Assembly (NCBI RefSeq): GCF_019204005.1
Contig: NZ_JAGSPA010000001.1
Span: 1 to 64,000 of the forward strand
From: Pacificimonas pallii
Lineage (GTDB): Bacteria; Pseudomonadota; Alphaproteobacteria; Sphingomonadales; Sphingomonadaceae
DNA length: 64,000 nt
Direction: 5' to 3'
This document shows, in pieces, positions 50,747-58,597 of this stretch. The translations under genes were made by a program, and so were the position numbers. The notes below the pieces were generated by a model. That model ran no database searches, was not told the DNA's origin, and saw only the letters and a program-made list of their open reading frames with translations. Positions within the stretch are counted from its first letter, which is position 1. Each line of letters starts with the position of its first letter.

Positions 50747-51114
50747 GCGGCGGCACCGCCCAGCTCAATCTCCCACGCGGCAAAATCCACCTTGCCGCCA
50801 TTGCTGATCGCCGCCGCCGGACAATCCGCCGCAAATAGCAACCTGCCACTGCCTTCATCCAATAGCGCAACATGGTCGGCCGTCCCGCCCGCCAGTGCGT
50901 TCACGTCCGCTTTTGCAGCAATCGTGACACGGCGGCGGCCATCGACGCCTGCGCCGATTCCGAAATCCGCGCCCGAGAGCGCCGCCGCCGCCAGCCGCCC
51001 GGCATCCGCCTCGGCATAGTCCGCCGGCATTCCTGACAGCGCGACCAGCGCCGTCGCCTCTGCCAGCTCCGCCAGCGCAGCATCCAGCACGCCGTCATCG
51101 ATGATGAACGCCAT
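50743..51114 (-). CDS. Small phage-like protein in front of the esterase gene
   Basis: 123 residues. The start AFIIDDGVLDAALAELAEAT is like the short proteins (MAFxxDDxVLDAAL type) found between capsid and fibre genes in many siphophages. The rest is Ala/Gly-rich with a beta-strand pattern (GRRRVTIAAKADVNALAGGT, RLLFAADCPAAAISNGG). I do not know its function; head decoration or fibre attachment is possible. It lies 88 bases after the capsid stop and overlaps the esterase gene by four bases. Confidence 0.72.
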   Translation of the reverse strand: MAFIIDDGVLDAALAELAEATALVALSGMPADYAEADAGRLAAAALSGADFGIGAGVDGRRRVTIAAKADVNALAGGTADHVALLDEGSGRLLFAADCPAAAISNGGKVDFAAWEIELGGAAA

Positions 51115-51202
51115 CGCTCACTCTCCTCATGATCCTGAATGGAAAAAGGGGCGCCGGAACCGGCCCTCGCTCCCGGCCCCGGCACCCGCCTCCCTCGCGC
51201 CG

Positions 51203-52339
51203 CTAGGCGGAGAAGCGCAGCAGCTTGATCGCTTCGGAATTCACGACGGCACCGCCTACGCGCTTCGTCGCGTAGAAGTGTACGAACGGCTTGTTCGAAT
51301 AGGGATCGCGCAGGATCCGCGTCGCGGTCCGCTCGGCAATCACATAGCCCGCCTTGAAATTGCCAAAGGCAATCGACAGCGAACCCGTCGCCAGGTCCGG
51401 CATGGCTTCCGCCTCGACCACCGGATAGCCGAGCAGCGTCGCCATTGCGCCGCTCTCCAGGCCCGGACGCCACAGGAAATTCCCGTCGCCATCCTTCAGC
51501 TTGCGAACCGACGACAGCGTGGCGGAATTCATCACGAATGCCGCGCCCTGCCGGTGCGCCGCCTTCAGGCTGTGCACCAGATCGATCAGCGCATCACCAT
51601 CGGCCAGCGCGCCGTTCACGCCCGTATCGATATGCTGCAATGTTCCAAAGGTACGCACCGCATCCGGCAGTGCAGAGGTGGCATAGTCCAGAAAGCCCTT
51701 CGGCATGTCCGAACCATCGCCGCTGACAAAGGCCGCGCCCTCGGCAAAGGCGAACTCCCGCCCAATCTCGCTCGCCAGCCAGCTTTCGACATCGAACGCC
51801 GCGTCATCCAGCATCGTCTGCGAGGCGGCCGGATTGGCATAAAGCTCGCCCATGGGCGGCGCGATCTCGACGAAATCCGGGCTGTCCGTTTCCGGCCTCA
51901 GCGCGTCTTCTGACACCCAGCCCGACTGGAACCCGCCCGTCGCGGCCAGCTTGCGATAATCACCCGAACCCACCGACACGACATTCGCAATGCTGCGAAT
52001 GGGTGACGCTTCCTTCATGACCGTCTCGATCATGCGGTCCAGTTCCTTTGGCACGGCATAGCCGCCCTCGGGCCCCGTCGTCGTCGACAGCGATTTCAGT
52101 TCCGGCGCGCTTTCATGCCCCTTGCGCAGATACGCATCGGCAAAGGCCTTGCGTTCACTGCCGTCCTGTCCCTCGGTCTTCACACCCAGCGCTGGACGCC
52201 GTACCGCCATCATTTGCGCCGACAGACCCTTGATCTCGTCCTTCAGCGCGGCAATGTCCGCCTGCACCATTTCGGTGGCATCGGCGGCATCCTCGAACGC
52301 CGCTTCGACCTCATCCGCCTTCATTTCATAATCCATCAT
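51203..52339 (-). CDS. GTA major capsid protein (g5, HK97 fold)
   Basis: 378 residues. A coiled N-terminal delta/scaffold region (~1-95, MVQADIAALKDEIKGLSAQM) is followed by the HK97 capsid domain: STTTGPEGGYAVPKELDRMI, AASQTMLDDAAFDVESWLAS, EIGREFAFAEGAAFVSGDGS, WRPGLESGAMATLLGYPVVE, FGNFKAGYVIAERTATRILR. The protease gene just upstream would cleave the N-terminal region. Start ATGATG at 52339/52336 overlaps the protease stop. Confidence 0.94.
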   Translation of the reverse strand: MMDYEMKADEVEAAFEDAADATEMVQADIAALKDEIKGLSAQMMAVRRPALGVKTEGQDGSERKAFADAYLRKGHESAPELKSLSTTTGPEGGYAVPKELDRMIETVMKEASPIRSIANVVSVGSGDYRKLAATGGFQSGWVSEDALRPETDSPDFVEIAPPMGELYANPAASQTMLDDAAFDVESWLASEIGREFAFAEGAAFVSGDGSDMPKGFLDYATSALPDAVRTFGTLQHIDTGVNGALADGDALIDLVHSLKAAHRQGAAFVMNSATLSSVRKLKDGDGNFLWRPGLESGAMATLLGYPVVEAEAMPDLATGSLSIAFGNFKAGYVIAERTATRILRDPYSNKPFVHFYATKRVGGAVVNSEAIKLLRFSA

Positions 52340-52770
52340 GCATTCACCCTCTCTTCGTCAAACACTCCGATCACCCTTGCGAGCGGCTGCATGGGGAAAG
52401 TCACCAGCGACACTTCCACCAGCTCCACATCCAGCAGTTCGCGTACGCCCCGCACGCGGTCAGGCCGCGCACGCTTCGTCCGATATCCAAAGGAAAGCCC
52501 TGTCAGCGCGCCGGCCTTGACCAGCGCTGCCGCCTCGCGTGCCGCTGCACTGCCATCCGCAAATTCGCAGACGACCCGCAGCCCCCGTGCATCCTCCTCG
52601 GCCTTCACGACCCGTCCGACAGGCCGGTCGGCACCATGTTGCCACAGCAGCGGCACCGGCAGCTTCAACCCGCCAAACGCTCCCGCACGCACGACGTCAC
52701 GCCCGCGGTCAGGGACGTCGAACACAGCCGCATATCCGGCCAGACGCACCGCGCCCTCCGCATCAGTCAT
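52336..52770 (-). CDS. GTA prohead protease (g4)
   Basis: 144 residues from the ATG at 52770 (AGGAAAATTT before it). GYAAVFDVPDRGRDVVRAGA, LPVPLLWQH (catalytic His) and GALTGLSFGYRTKRARPD (catalytic Ser) match the HK97 family U35 protease. It matures the capsid. The 103 bases before it contain a REP-like hairpin (52788-52823). Confidence 0.92.
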   Translation of the reverse strand: MTDAEGAVRLAGYAAVFDVPDRGRDVVRAGAFGGLKLPVPLLWQHGADRPVGRVVKAEEDARGLRVVCEFADGSAAAREAAALVKAGALTGLSFGYRTKRARPDRVRGVRELLDVELVEVSLVTFPMQPLARVIGVFDEERVNA

Positions 52771-52787
52771 AAATTTTCCTTTGTCTT

Positions 52788-52823
52788 GTTCCCCTCCCTT
52801 CAAGGGAGGGGCTAGGGGAGGGT
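52788..52823. repeat. REP-like hairpin in the GTA operon
   Basis: CCCCTCCCTTCAAGGGAGGGG and the following CTAGGGGAGGG form a GC-rich palindrome in the gap between the protease gene and the upstream membrane-protein gene. A related half (CCTTTCCAGGGAGGGGTTAGG) lies near 53193-53214 in the next gap. Neither is followed by a T run in the direction of transcription. Confidence 0.6.
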
Positions 52824-52873
52824 CGCGGCGCGTCAGCGCCGCACGCAGCACCGCTGCGTATCCGTCTAACCGG

Positions 52874-53185
52874 CTAACTCGAAACCAGCCCCCGCAGCCC
52901 CAGCGACCAGGCCAGCCCGATCAGCAGCCCCACCGTCACCAGTTTCACGATCCATCCGAGCACGGCCTTCGCCGCAGACCGCTTGGCATCCCGCCACGCC
53001 GCCAGCAGCTGACGCAGCTCCTGGACATCACCGCCCGCCCGCAGATCCGAAAGCCCGACCCGTGTCAGCGCCCGCGATGCCCCTGCGTCACTCGCCTCTT
53101 CCACCAGAGCGCGCAGCGTCGCGACATCGCAGCCCTTCGCATTCGCCTGTGCAATCAGACCTGCCAGGATCATGTCATTCGTCAC
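52874..53185 (-). CDS. Small membrane protein of the GTA cluster (DUF6127-like)
   Basis: 103 residues from a GTG at 53185 with GGAGGGG in front. The N-terminal two-thirds are helical (LIAQANAKGCDVATLRALVE; ASRALTRVGLSDLRAGGDVQ), the C-terminus is a hydrophobic helix (LGWIVKLVTVGLLIGLAWSL). It resembles a small family seen between portal and protease genes in sphingomonad GTAs (DUF6127 as I recall it). A holin-like or scaffold role has been neither shown nor excluded. Function unknown. Confidence 0.7.
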   Translation of the reverse strand: MTNDMILAGLIAQANAKGCDVATLRALVEEASDAGASRALTRVGLSDLRAGGDVQELRQLLAAWRDAKRSAAKAVLGWIVKLVTVGLLIGLAWSLGLRGLVSS

Positions 53186-53261
53186 GCACCCCTCCTTTCC
53201 AGGGAGGGGTTAGGCGGAAGGTTGCGATGCCCTGGGCGAGCCTGCGCGATAACTGTTTTCA

Positions 53262-54392
53262 TCACGCAATCCCCAGCACTCGCTTCTTCTCATCCGCCGT
53301 CAGGAAATCCGCCGCCGATACCCGCTTCCACATCTCGGCGCGGTCCGCGCTCAGCGCATGAACCTTGTCCAGATCGACGCGCACCGCCGCATCCGCCCAC
53401 CAGAATTTCAGCCATTCCGTCAAGGCCTCGCAAATCCGCCCGGCCAGCGGCAGCACCGTCAGTCGCCACAGGGCCCGGTTCGCCTCTGCATAATTTGCAT
53501 AGGTATTGTCGCCTGGCAGCCCCAGCAGCATCGGCGGCACCCCCAGCGCCAGCGCAATGTCCCGCGCAGCCGCTGCCTGCCCGGCTGCGAAGTCCATATC
53601 CGCCGGCGACATCGCCATTGCCTGCCACTTCAATCCGCCTTCCAGCAGCAGCGGACGCCCGGCCCGGCGCGCGCCCGCAAAGCCTTCATCCAGCTCGCCG
53701 CGCAGCCGCGAAAGCTGCTCTGCGGACAATTCGTGCCCGCCGTCTTTCGGCTCGAACACCAGCGCTCCCGAAGGCCGCGCCGAGTTTGCCAGCAAGGCCC
53801 GGTTCCACCGCGCCGCTTCATTATGCGCGGCAACCGCGCCGCTCGCAGCCTCCAGCGCGCCGAGACCATATAGATCATCGCACGGCGACAATGACCGGAG
53901 GTGCAGCACACCCGCCGCATCATCCACCGGCGCCGATAGACGGACTTCACTCGTCCCGGTCTGGTAAAGAAACGCCGCGGGCCACCCCTGTGCATCGGTT
54001 TCGATCCGCACCCGCTCTGGCGCCAATGTGTAAAGCTCCGCAGCCTTGCCGGTGCCGCCTTCGGCCGCCTCGACATAGGCATTGCCGTGCAGCACCAGAT
54101 GCGCGGCCAGCCGTTCCAGAAACGCACTTCCCGACGCGCGCGGATTTGGCGCGCTCAGCAGTGCGGACACGTCGCCATCGCCGCCTTCGATCACCAGCGG
54201 CGCGGCGCCCACCGCTTCTGCCACCAGTCGCAAGGCCCGCGCGGCCACGGGATTCTCATGCATCGCTGCCCACACACGTGCTTCATAGGATCGCGGCACA
54301 TCCGCCCCGCGCCCCCGCACATCCTGCAGGAACGCCAGCGGCACGCGCGCAGGCGCATTCGCCTCGCCCTTGCGGGCCAGCCAGTCAAACAT
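53262..54392 (-). CDS. GTA portal protein (g3, HK97 type)
   Basis: 376 residues from the ATG at 54392 (AGGAG seven bases before). MFDWLARKGEANAPAR, PVAARALRLVAEAVGAAPLV, FLERLAAHLVLHGNAYVEAA, VLHLRSLSPCDDLYGLGALE and ALGVPPMLLGLPGDNTYANY with AEANRALW are clear portal-family blocks. It forms the dodecameric DNA channel at one capsid vertex. It is preceded by an unusual 243-base gap after the terminase stop. Confidence 0.95.
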   Translation of the reverse strand: MFDWLARKGEANAPARVPLAFLQDVRGRGADVPRSYEARVWAAMHENPVAARALRLVAEAVGAAPLVIEGGDGDVSALLSAPNPRASGSAFLERLAAHLVLHGNAYVEAAEGGTGKAAELYTLAPERVRIETDAQGWPAAFLYQTGTSEVRLSAPVDDAAGVLHLRSLSPCDDLYGLGALEAASGAVAAHNEAARWNRALLANSARPSGALVFEPKDGGHELSAEQLSRLRGELDEGFAGARRAGRPLLLEGGLKWQAMAMSPADMDFAAGQAAAARDIALALGVPPMLLGLPGDNTYANYAEANRALWRLTVLPLAGRICEALTEWLKFWWADAAVRVDLDKVHALSADRAEMWKRVSAADFLTADEKKRVLGIA

Positions 54393-54635
54393 CGCTATCT
54401 CCTGTATATCCGCTGCGCTGACACGGCAGCAAAGGTGTCGTGAACCACGCAAAACTGTCGGAATATTTTACAATTTCTGAAACGCGAAAATGCGCAATCC
54501 AATATATTCAGCGACTTGCGAAATTGGCATTGTACTTGCTGGGGATCAGCTCGAGTTCGTCATGCGCCGCCGCTCATCCCGGTCGGCAGCATCAGGGGCG
54601 TGCATTCTGGGGGGAATGCACGCCCCTTTTACTTT
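54393..54635. other. AT-rich gap with strong hairpin between terminase and portal genes
   Basis: 243 bases without a gene inside the otherwise compact operon. The portal-proximal half (54440-54560) is notably AT-rich. Near the terminase end GGGGCGTGCATTC (54595-54607) pairs perfectly with GAATGCACGCCCC (54615-54627) and is followed on the plus strand by TTTTACTTT. This is an intrinsic terminator for plus-strand RNA; on the minus strand, the operon direction, it lacks a T tail. It may protect or process the operon transcript, or end a small antisense RNA. Confidence 0.6.
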
Positions 54636-55982
54636 CTAGAGCGCGTGAACTTTCGGCACACCAGACTTGGCGCCCAGCATCAATTCCGTCAGCGCCCAGA
54701 CAAGCGCGTCCGCCCGGTCGGGCGAACCACCCGGGCCGGCATAATCTCCGCCCATCAAAAGGCCGCACATCTGGTCTTCCAGCTCTGGCATCGCCCCCAC
54801 ATGATGCACCTGTCCAGCCTCATATAGCGCAGCGACCGGCTCGGCGCGGGCGACCTTGCCCCGGCTTGCGCGCACGGGCCGTACCGGCAGATGCGGTGCC
54901 ACGCCGCGCAGCACCGCCGTTACCATGTCGCCGCCATTGTTCACTTCCGCGATCACCCGGTCGGCGGCCCAGCGCTCCGCCGCCAGCACCACTTGCCGCG
55001 CCCAGCCTTCGGGCGACTGGCCGCCAATCGACATATCGGCCAGCACATAGGCACGGTCACGCCCGTCACGCCCGGCGCTTGCCAGTCCGACGACCACAAT
55101 CCCGCACATTGCCGCTTCCGGCCCCGCACCGCCCGCAGGCGGGTCAACTCCGACAACCACGCGCCGTAGCTCTGCCGACCCTTGACGCACACGCAGCGCC
55201 TCCAGCATCGCGCGCGTCCACAGCGCGCCTTCCTGTTCGGACAGCAACTCCCCCTCCAGCTCCTGCCGCCCGCGCTGTGTGCCGCCATAATCCCGCTGCA
55301 TCGCGGCAATGAAACCATCCGGCAGCGCATGATTCTCAAATGTCGACCCGCGCGTAATGACGACCGCCGGATCCTCCACCAGTGCCGCCAGCAATCGTGA
55401 CGGTTTCGGCGTCGTCGTCAGCAACAGCCGCGGCTCATCGCCCAGCCGCAGGCCCATGCGCAGATTCGCCAGCGTTTCCTCAGGCTGCGCCCATTTCGCG
55501 AATTCGTCGCCCCAGGCAGCATGGTGCTCCGGTCCGCGCAGGCCATCGGGCGCCTCGGCGGTGTAGACCTTTGCCACCGCTCCTGTCTGCGACCATTTCA
55601 GCTCTCCGCGAGAGGGATAGAAAGTCGGCCGAAACCGGGGATCGCCCAGCGCCATCAGGCCGGACGCGCCTTCGATCATCACGCTGCGCACGTCCGCCGC
55701 CGTCGCGCCGACCAGCGCGATGCGGGCACCAAACACCGTCTCTGCGACATTGCGCACCCATTCGGCACCCGCGCGCGTCTTGCCGAACCCGCGTCCCGCC
55801 AGCATCAGCCATATCGTCTTGACCTCATCCGGCCATAGCTGACCGCGCCGCGCCCAGCTGGGCCAGCTCGTCAGCAGATGGTCACGGACCTCCGGGCGCA
55901 GCATCCGCACCAATTGCAGCGCCTCGATCACATTCAGCGCCTTCAACCGCGCCATCAGCGCCCGATCTGTCACATCGGTCAT
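54636..55982 (-). CDS. GTA terminase large subunit (g2)
   Basis: 448 residues from the ATG at 55982. The ATPase has an arginine-containing Walker A (AGRGFGKTRAGAEWVRN), Walker B with the catalytic acid (HHAAWGDEFAKW) and the coupling motif TTTPKPSRLLAAL. The nuclease domain has Asp residues in VVVGVDPPAG, AYVLADMSIGGQSPEGWARQ and DRADALVWALTELML. It packages host DNA by headful in GTAs. It overlaps the preceding small gene by 101 bases. Confidence 0.95.
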   Translation of the reverse strand: MTDVTDRALMARLKALNVIEALQLVRMLRPEVRDHLLTSWPSWARRGQLWPDEVKTIWLMLAGRGFGKTRAGAEWVRNVAETVFGARIALVGATAADVRSVMIEGASGLMALGDPRFRPTFYPSRGELKWSQTGAVAKVYTAEAPDGLRGPEHHAAWGDEFAKWAQPEETLANLRMGLRLGDEPRLLLTTTPKPSRLLAALVEDPAVVITRGSTFENHALPDGFIAAMQRDYGGTQRGRQELEGELLSEQEGALWTRAMLEALRVRQGSAELRRVVVGVDPPAGGAGPEAAMCGIVVVGLASAGRDGRDRAYVLADMSIGGQSPEGWARQVVLAAERWAADRVIAEVNNGGDMVTAVLRGVAPHLPVRPVRASRGKVARAEPVAALYEAGQVHHVGAMPELEDQMCGLLMGGDYAGPGGSPDRADALVWALTELMLGAKSGVPKVHAL

Positions 55983-56412
55983 TCTTCTCGACCCCACTTT
56001 CACACCGCAGGGCCTGCTTCCGCTGGGCCTGTTCACGCTGGATATCCGCCTCGATCAGATACCGTTCCAGCTCGCTATGCGCCTCTGCCTGCCCCGCCCG
56101 CAGCGCGACCAGCGCTTCGTAGGAATTGTCCTCCTGCGCGCTTTTTGCGGCACCCGCCCCATCCCCGCCGGGGGGATCGCCAATCACATCCCGCGCCGCC
56201 ATGTCTTTCAAAAGCTGGATGACCACGCCATCGGGAAACACCCGGTACTCATCCCGCCGCTGACCGCCATGGTGGTAAGGCTTCAGATCACCGACCCTCG
56301 CCCGCTCCAGTTGCGCCAGATACGCATCCAGCTCAGCCTCTTCGATCTTCCGCCGCTTCGCCTCGATCCGCTTCCGATGCGCCCGTGCTGCATCCCGACC
56401 GGCTCGCGGCAT
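55882..56412 (-). CDS. Putative GTA small terminase (g1-like)
   Basis: 176 residues from the ATG at 56412, which has a strong GGGAGGA site seven bases upstream. The N-terminal 60 residues are basic and helical (RDAARAHRKRIEAKRRKIEE; AELDAYLAQLERARVGDLKP), followed by YHHGGQRRDEYRVFPDGVVI and a second helix-rich part with likely coiled coil (ALRAGQAEAHSELERYLIEA). It is the first gene of the GTA operon, the place of the small terminase that selects DNA. Sequence similarity cannot be judged by eye. The last ~33 residues overlap the large terminase gene and may be an extension by chance. Confidence 0.6.
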   Translation of the reverse strand: MPRAGRDAARAHRKRIEAKRRKIEEAELDAYLAQLERARVGDLKPYHHGGQRRDEYRVFPDGVVIQLLKDMAARDVIGDPPGGDGAGAAKSAQEDNSYEALVALRAGQAEAHSELERYLIEADIQREQAQRKQALRCESGVEKNDRCDRSGADGAVEGAECDRGAAIGADAAPGGP

Positions 56413-56501
56413 GACATATCCTCCCAAACGAAAACAGGCGCCCCTCACCGGAACGCCCGTTTCGCTTGATCCCCGTGGGGACAAATTCGCACTGTGTCCT
56501 C

Positions 56502-56530
56502 CTTATACAAAACATCGGTTCGCTGGTCAA
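56502..56530 (-). promoter_or_regulatory. Promoter of the GTA operon
   Basis: On the minus strand TTGACC (56525-56530), a 17-base spacer and TATAAG (56502-56507) form a near-consensus sigma-70 promoter. Its start point would be about 56495, some 83 bases before the first GTA gene. The region is shared with the divergent ABC-F gene at 56609. Confidence 0.6.
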
Positions 56531-56608
56531 GACGAAAAGTGCGCTATAGGTTATTTTTATACCAATCAGCAATGTTGTTCTCCAGGAACTCCTGCTAAAG
56601 GCGCGCGC

Positions 56609-58483
56609 ATGCTTACGCTTCAGAACATCACGGTCCGCCTGGGCGGCCGCACGATCATTGATCGCGCCTCTGCCGCCATCCCCCCCGGCGGCAAGGTCGG
56701 CCTGATTGGCCGCAATGGCGCGGGCAAGTCGACGATCATGAAGGTGATGACGGGCGAGATCGAGCCCGATGACGGCGAATTCGGCATGCCCACCGGCGCC
56801 CGCATCGGCTATCTTCAGCAGGAGGCGCCGCACGGCACCGGCACGCCGCTCGAAACCGTCCTCGCCGCCGATACGGAGCGGGCGGAACTTCTGCTCGCCG
56901 CCGAAGACGATTCGGACCCTGAAAAGCTTGGCGAGGTCCACGAACGCCTGCTCGCCATCGACGCCTGGACAGCGGAGGCCCGCGCCGCCCGCATTCTCGT
57001 CGGCCTCGGCTTTGACGAGGAGATGCAGGGCCGGCCGCTCGACAGTTATTCCGGCGGCTGGAAAATGCGCGTTGCCCTTGCCGGGCTGCTGTTCACCCGC
57101 CCCGACCTGCTGCTGCTCGATGAGCCTTCGAACCACCTCGACCTTGAGGCGACGCTGTGGCTGGAGGATTTCCTGCGGGCCTACCCGCACACGGTTGTGG
57201 TGATCAGCCATGAACGCGATCTGCTGAACCGCGTCGTCAGCCATATTCTCCATCTGGAGGGCGGCAAGCCGACGCTTTACACCGGCGGCTATGATGCGTT
57301 CGAGAAACAGCGCCGCGAACGCCTCGCGCAGCAGGCCGCCACCGCCGTCAAACAGCAGGCACAGCGCGATAAGCTTCAGGCTTTCGTGGACCGCTGGCGC
57401 ACCAAGGCGCACAGCGCGAAACAGGCGCAGAGCCGCCTGAAGGCCCTTGCGCGCATGAAGCCCGTCGCCGCTGCCATCGAGGATCCGACACTCAGCTTCG
57501 ATTTTCCATCGCCCGCCGAATTGAAACCGCCGCTGATCACGATGGACGGTGCCGCGACCGGCTATGGCGACAAGATTATTCTCGACGGGCTTGGGCTGCG
57601 CATCGATCCCGATGACCGCATCGCGCTTCTCGGTCAGAACGGCAATGGCAAGACGACGCTCGCGCGGCTGCTCGCTTCGCAGCTGCCCGCGATGAAGGGC
57701 GAGATCAGCGCCTCATCGAAGCTCAACGTCGGTTATTTCACGCAGTATCAGGTCGAGGAGCTTGAGGTGGATGCCACCCCGCTCGAGCACATGACCCGGC
57801 AGATGGAGGGTGCAAAGCCCGGCGCCGTCCGCGCGCAGCTTGGCCGCTTCGGTTTTTCCGGCGACCGTGCCTTGCAGAAGGTGGAGACGCTGTCGGGCGG
57901 TGAACGCGCCCGCCTCGCCCTCGCCCTCATCACCCGCGACGCACCCCACATGCTCATCCTCGATGAGCCGACGAACCATCTTGACGTCGACACGCGCGAA
58001 GCGCTCGTCCAGGCCTTGGGCCAATATGATGGCGCGGTCATCATCGTCAGCCATGACCGTCATATGGTTGAGGCCGCCGCCGACCGCCTGATCCTCGTCA
58101 ATAATGGCACCGCGCAGCCTTATGATGGCAGCCTCGATGACTATACCGACTTCGTCCTGGGCCGGAATCAGCCGAGGGGAGAGGACGCGAAACAGGCCAC
58201 CGCCACGCCGTCCGCCCGCAAGCAGGACCGCAAGGCCGCCGCCCGGCAGCGCAATCTGGAAAAAGCCATCCGCCTCGAAATCCGCGAAGCGGAAAAAGAC
58301 GTTGAGCGCCTGACCAGGAAGCGCAAGGCGATCGACACCGCCCTCCTCGATCCCGCCATAACGGTAGATGGCACCGCGACCGCCGACCTGATGAAGCAGC
58401 GCGGCCAGATCGAAACGGCACTGGAGGCCGCCGAAGCCGTCTGGATGCAAAAGGCAGACGAGCTGGACGCGGTCAGCGCCTGA
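56609..58483 (+). CDS. ABC-F family ATPase
   Basis: 624 residues from the ATG at 56609. Two ABC domains: the first with Walker A GLIGRNGAGKST, signature SYSGGWKMR and Walker B LLLLDEPSNHLD; the second with LLGQNGNGKTT, LSGGERARLALA and LILDEPTNHLD. A basic linker (GYDAFEKQRRERLAQQAATA, about residues 230-310) and a C-terminal coiled coil (RQRNLEKAIRLEIREAEKDV) complete the Uup/YheS-like ABC-F layout. No membrane segments. ABC-F proteins act on the ribosome E site rather than in transport. It is divergent from the GTA operon; a link is not implied. Confidence 0.94.
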   Translation: MLTLQNITVRLGGRTIIDRASAAIPPGGKVGLIGRNGAGKSTIMKVMTGEIEPDDGEFGMPTGARIGYLQQEAPHGTGTPLETVLAADTERAELLLAAEDDSDPEKLGEVHERLLAIDAWTAEARAARILVGLGFDEEMQGRPLDSYSGGWKMRVALAGLLFTRPDLLLLDEPSNHLDLEATLWLEDFLRAYPHTVVVISHERDLLNRVVSHILHLEGGKPTLYTGGYDAFEKQRRERLAQQAATAVKQQAQRDKLQAFVDRWRTKAHSAKQAQSRLKALARMKPVAAAIEDPTLSFDFPSPAELKPPLITMDGAATGYGDKIILDGLGLRIDPDDRIALLGQNGNGKTTLARLLASQLPAMKGEISASSKLNVGYFTQYQVEELEVDATPLEHMTRQMEGAKPGAVRAQLGRFGFSGDRALQKVETLSGGERARLALALITRDAPHMLILDEPTNHLDVDTREALVQALGQYDGAVIIVSHDRHMVEAAADRLILVNNGTAQPYDGSLDDYTDFVLGRNQPRGEDAKQATATPSARKQDRKAAARQRNLEKAIRLEIREAEKDVERLTRKRKAIDTALLDPAITVDGTATADLMKQRGQIETALEAAEAVWMQKADELDAVSA

Positions 58484-58597
58484 CCTGGGTGACGTCCGGG
58501 CTTCAGGCGCTCCCACCCGCCCGAATATATAAATCCCATCGCAAAATATCACGCCGGTTCCCGCGCTCATTTCCGCGGCGCGCGGTTCCACTTCCCG

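Noticed and set aside
52115-54421. 768-codon open frame on the plus strand
   Set aside because: It is antisense to the well-supported protease, portal and capsid genes, is Pro/Arg/Ser/Ala-rich as expected for a shadow frame in GC-rich DNA, and has no family resemblance.
54440-54580. Plus-strand frame starting in the terminase-portal gap
   Set aside because: Only the first ~45 codons are outside genes, no ribosome site precedes it, and the rest is antisense to the terminase gene.
38948-56412. Reading the cluster as an integrated prophage
   Set aside because: There is no integrase, excisionase, lysogeny or replication module and no attachment repeats at the borders, and the gene order is that of alphaproteobacterial GTAs. 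The inserted esterase block alone is phage-like.
56447-56492. 15-codon leader peptide (GTG at 56492) with a perfect AGGAGG site ahead of the GTA operon
   Set aside because: The AGGAGG overlaps the -10 element of the likely promoter, so it would lie upstream of the transcription start and could not act as a ribosome site.
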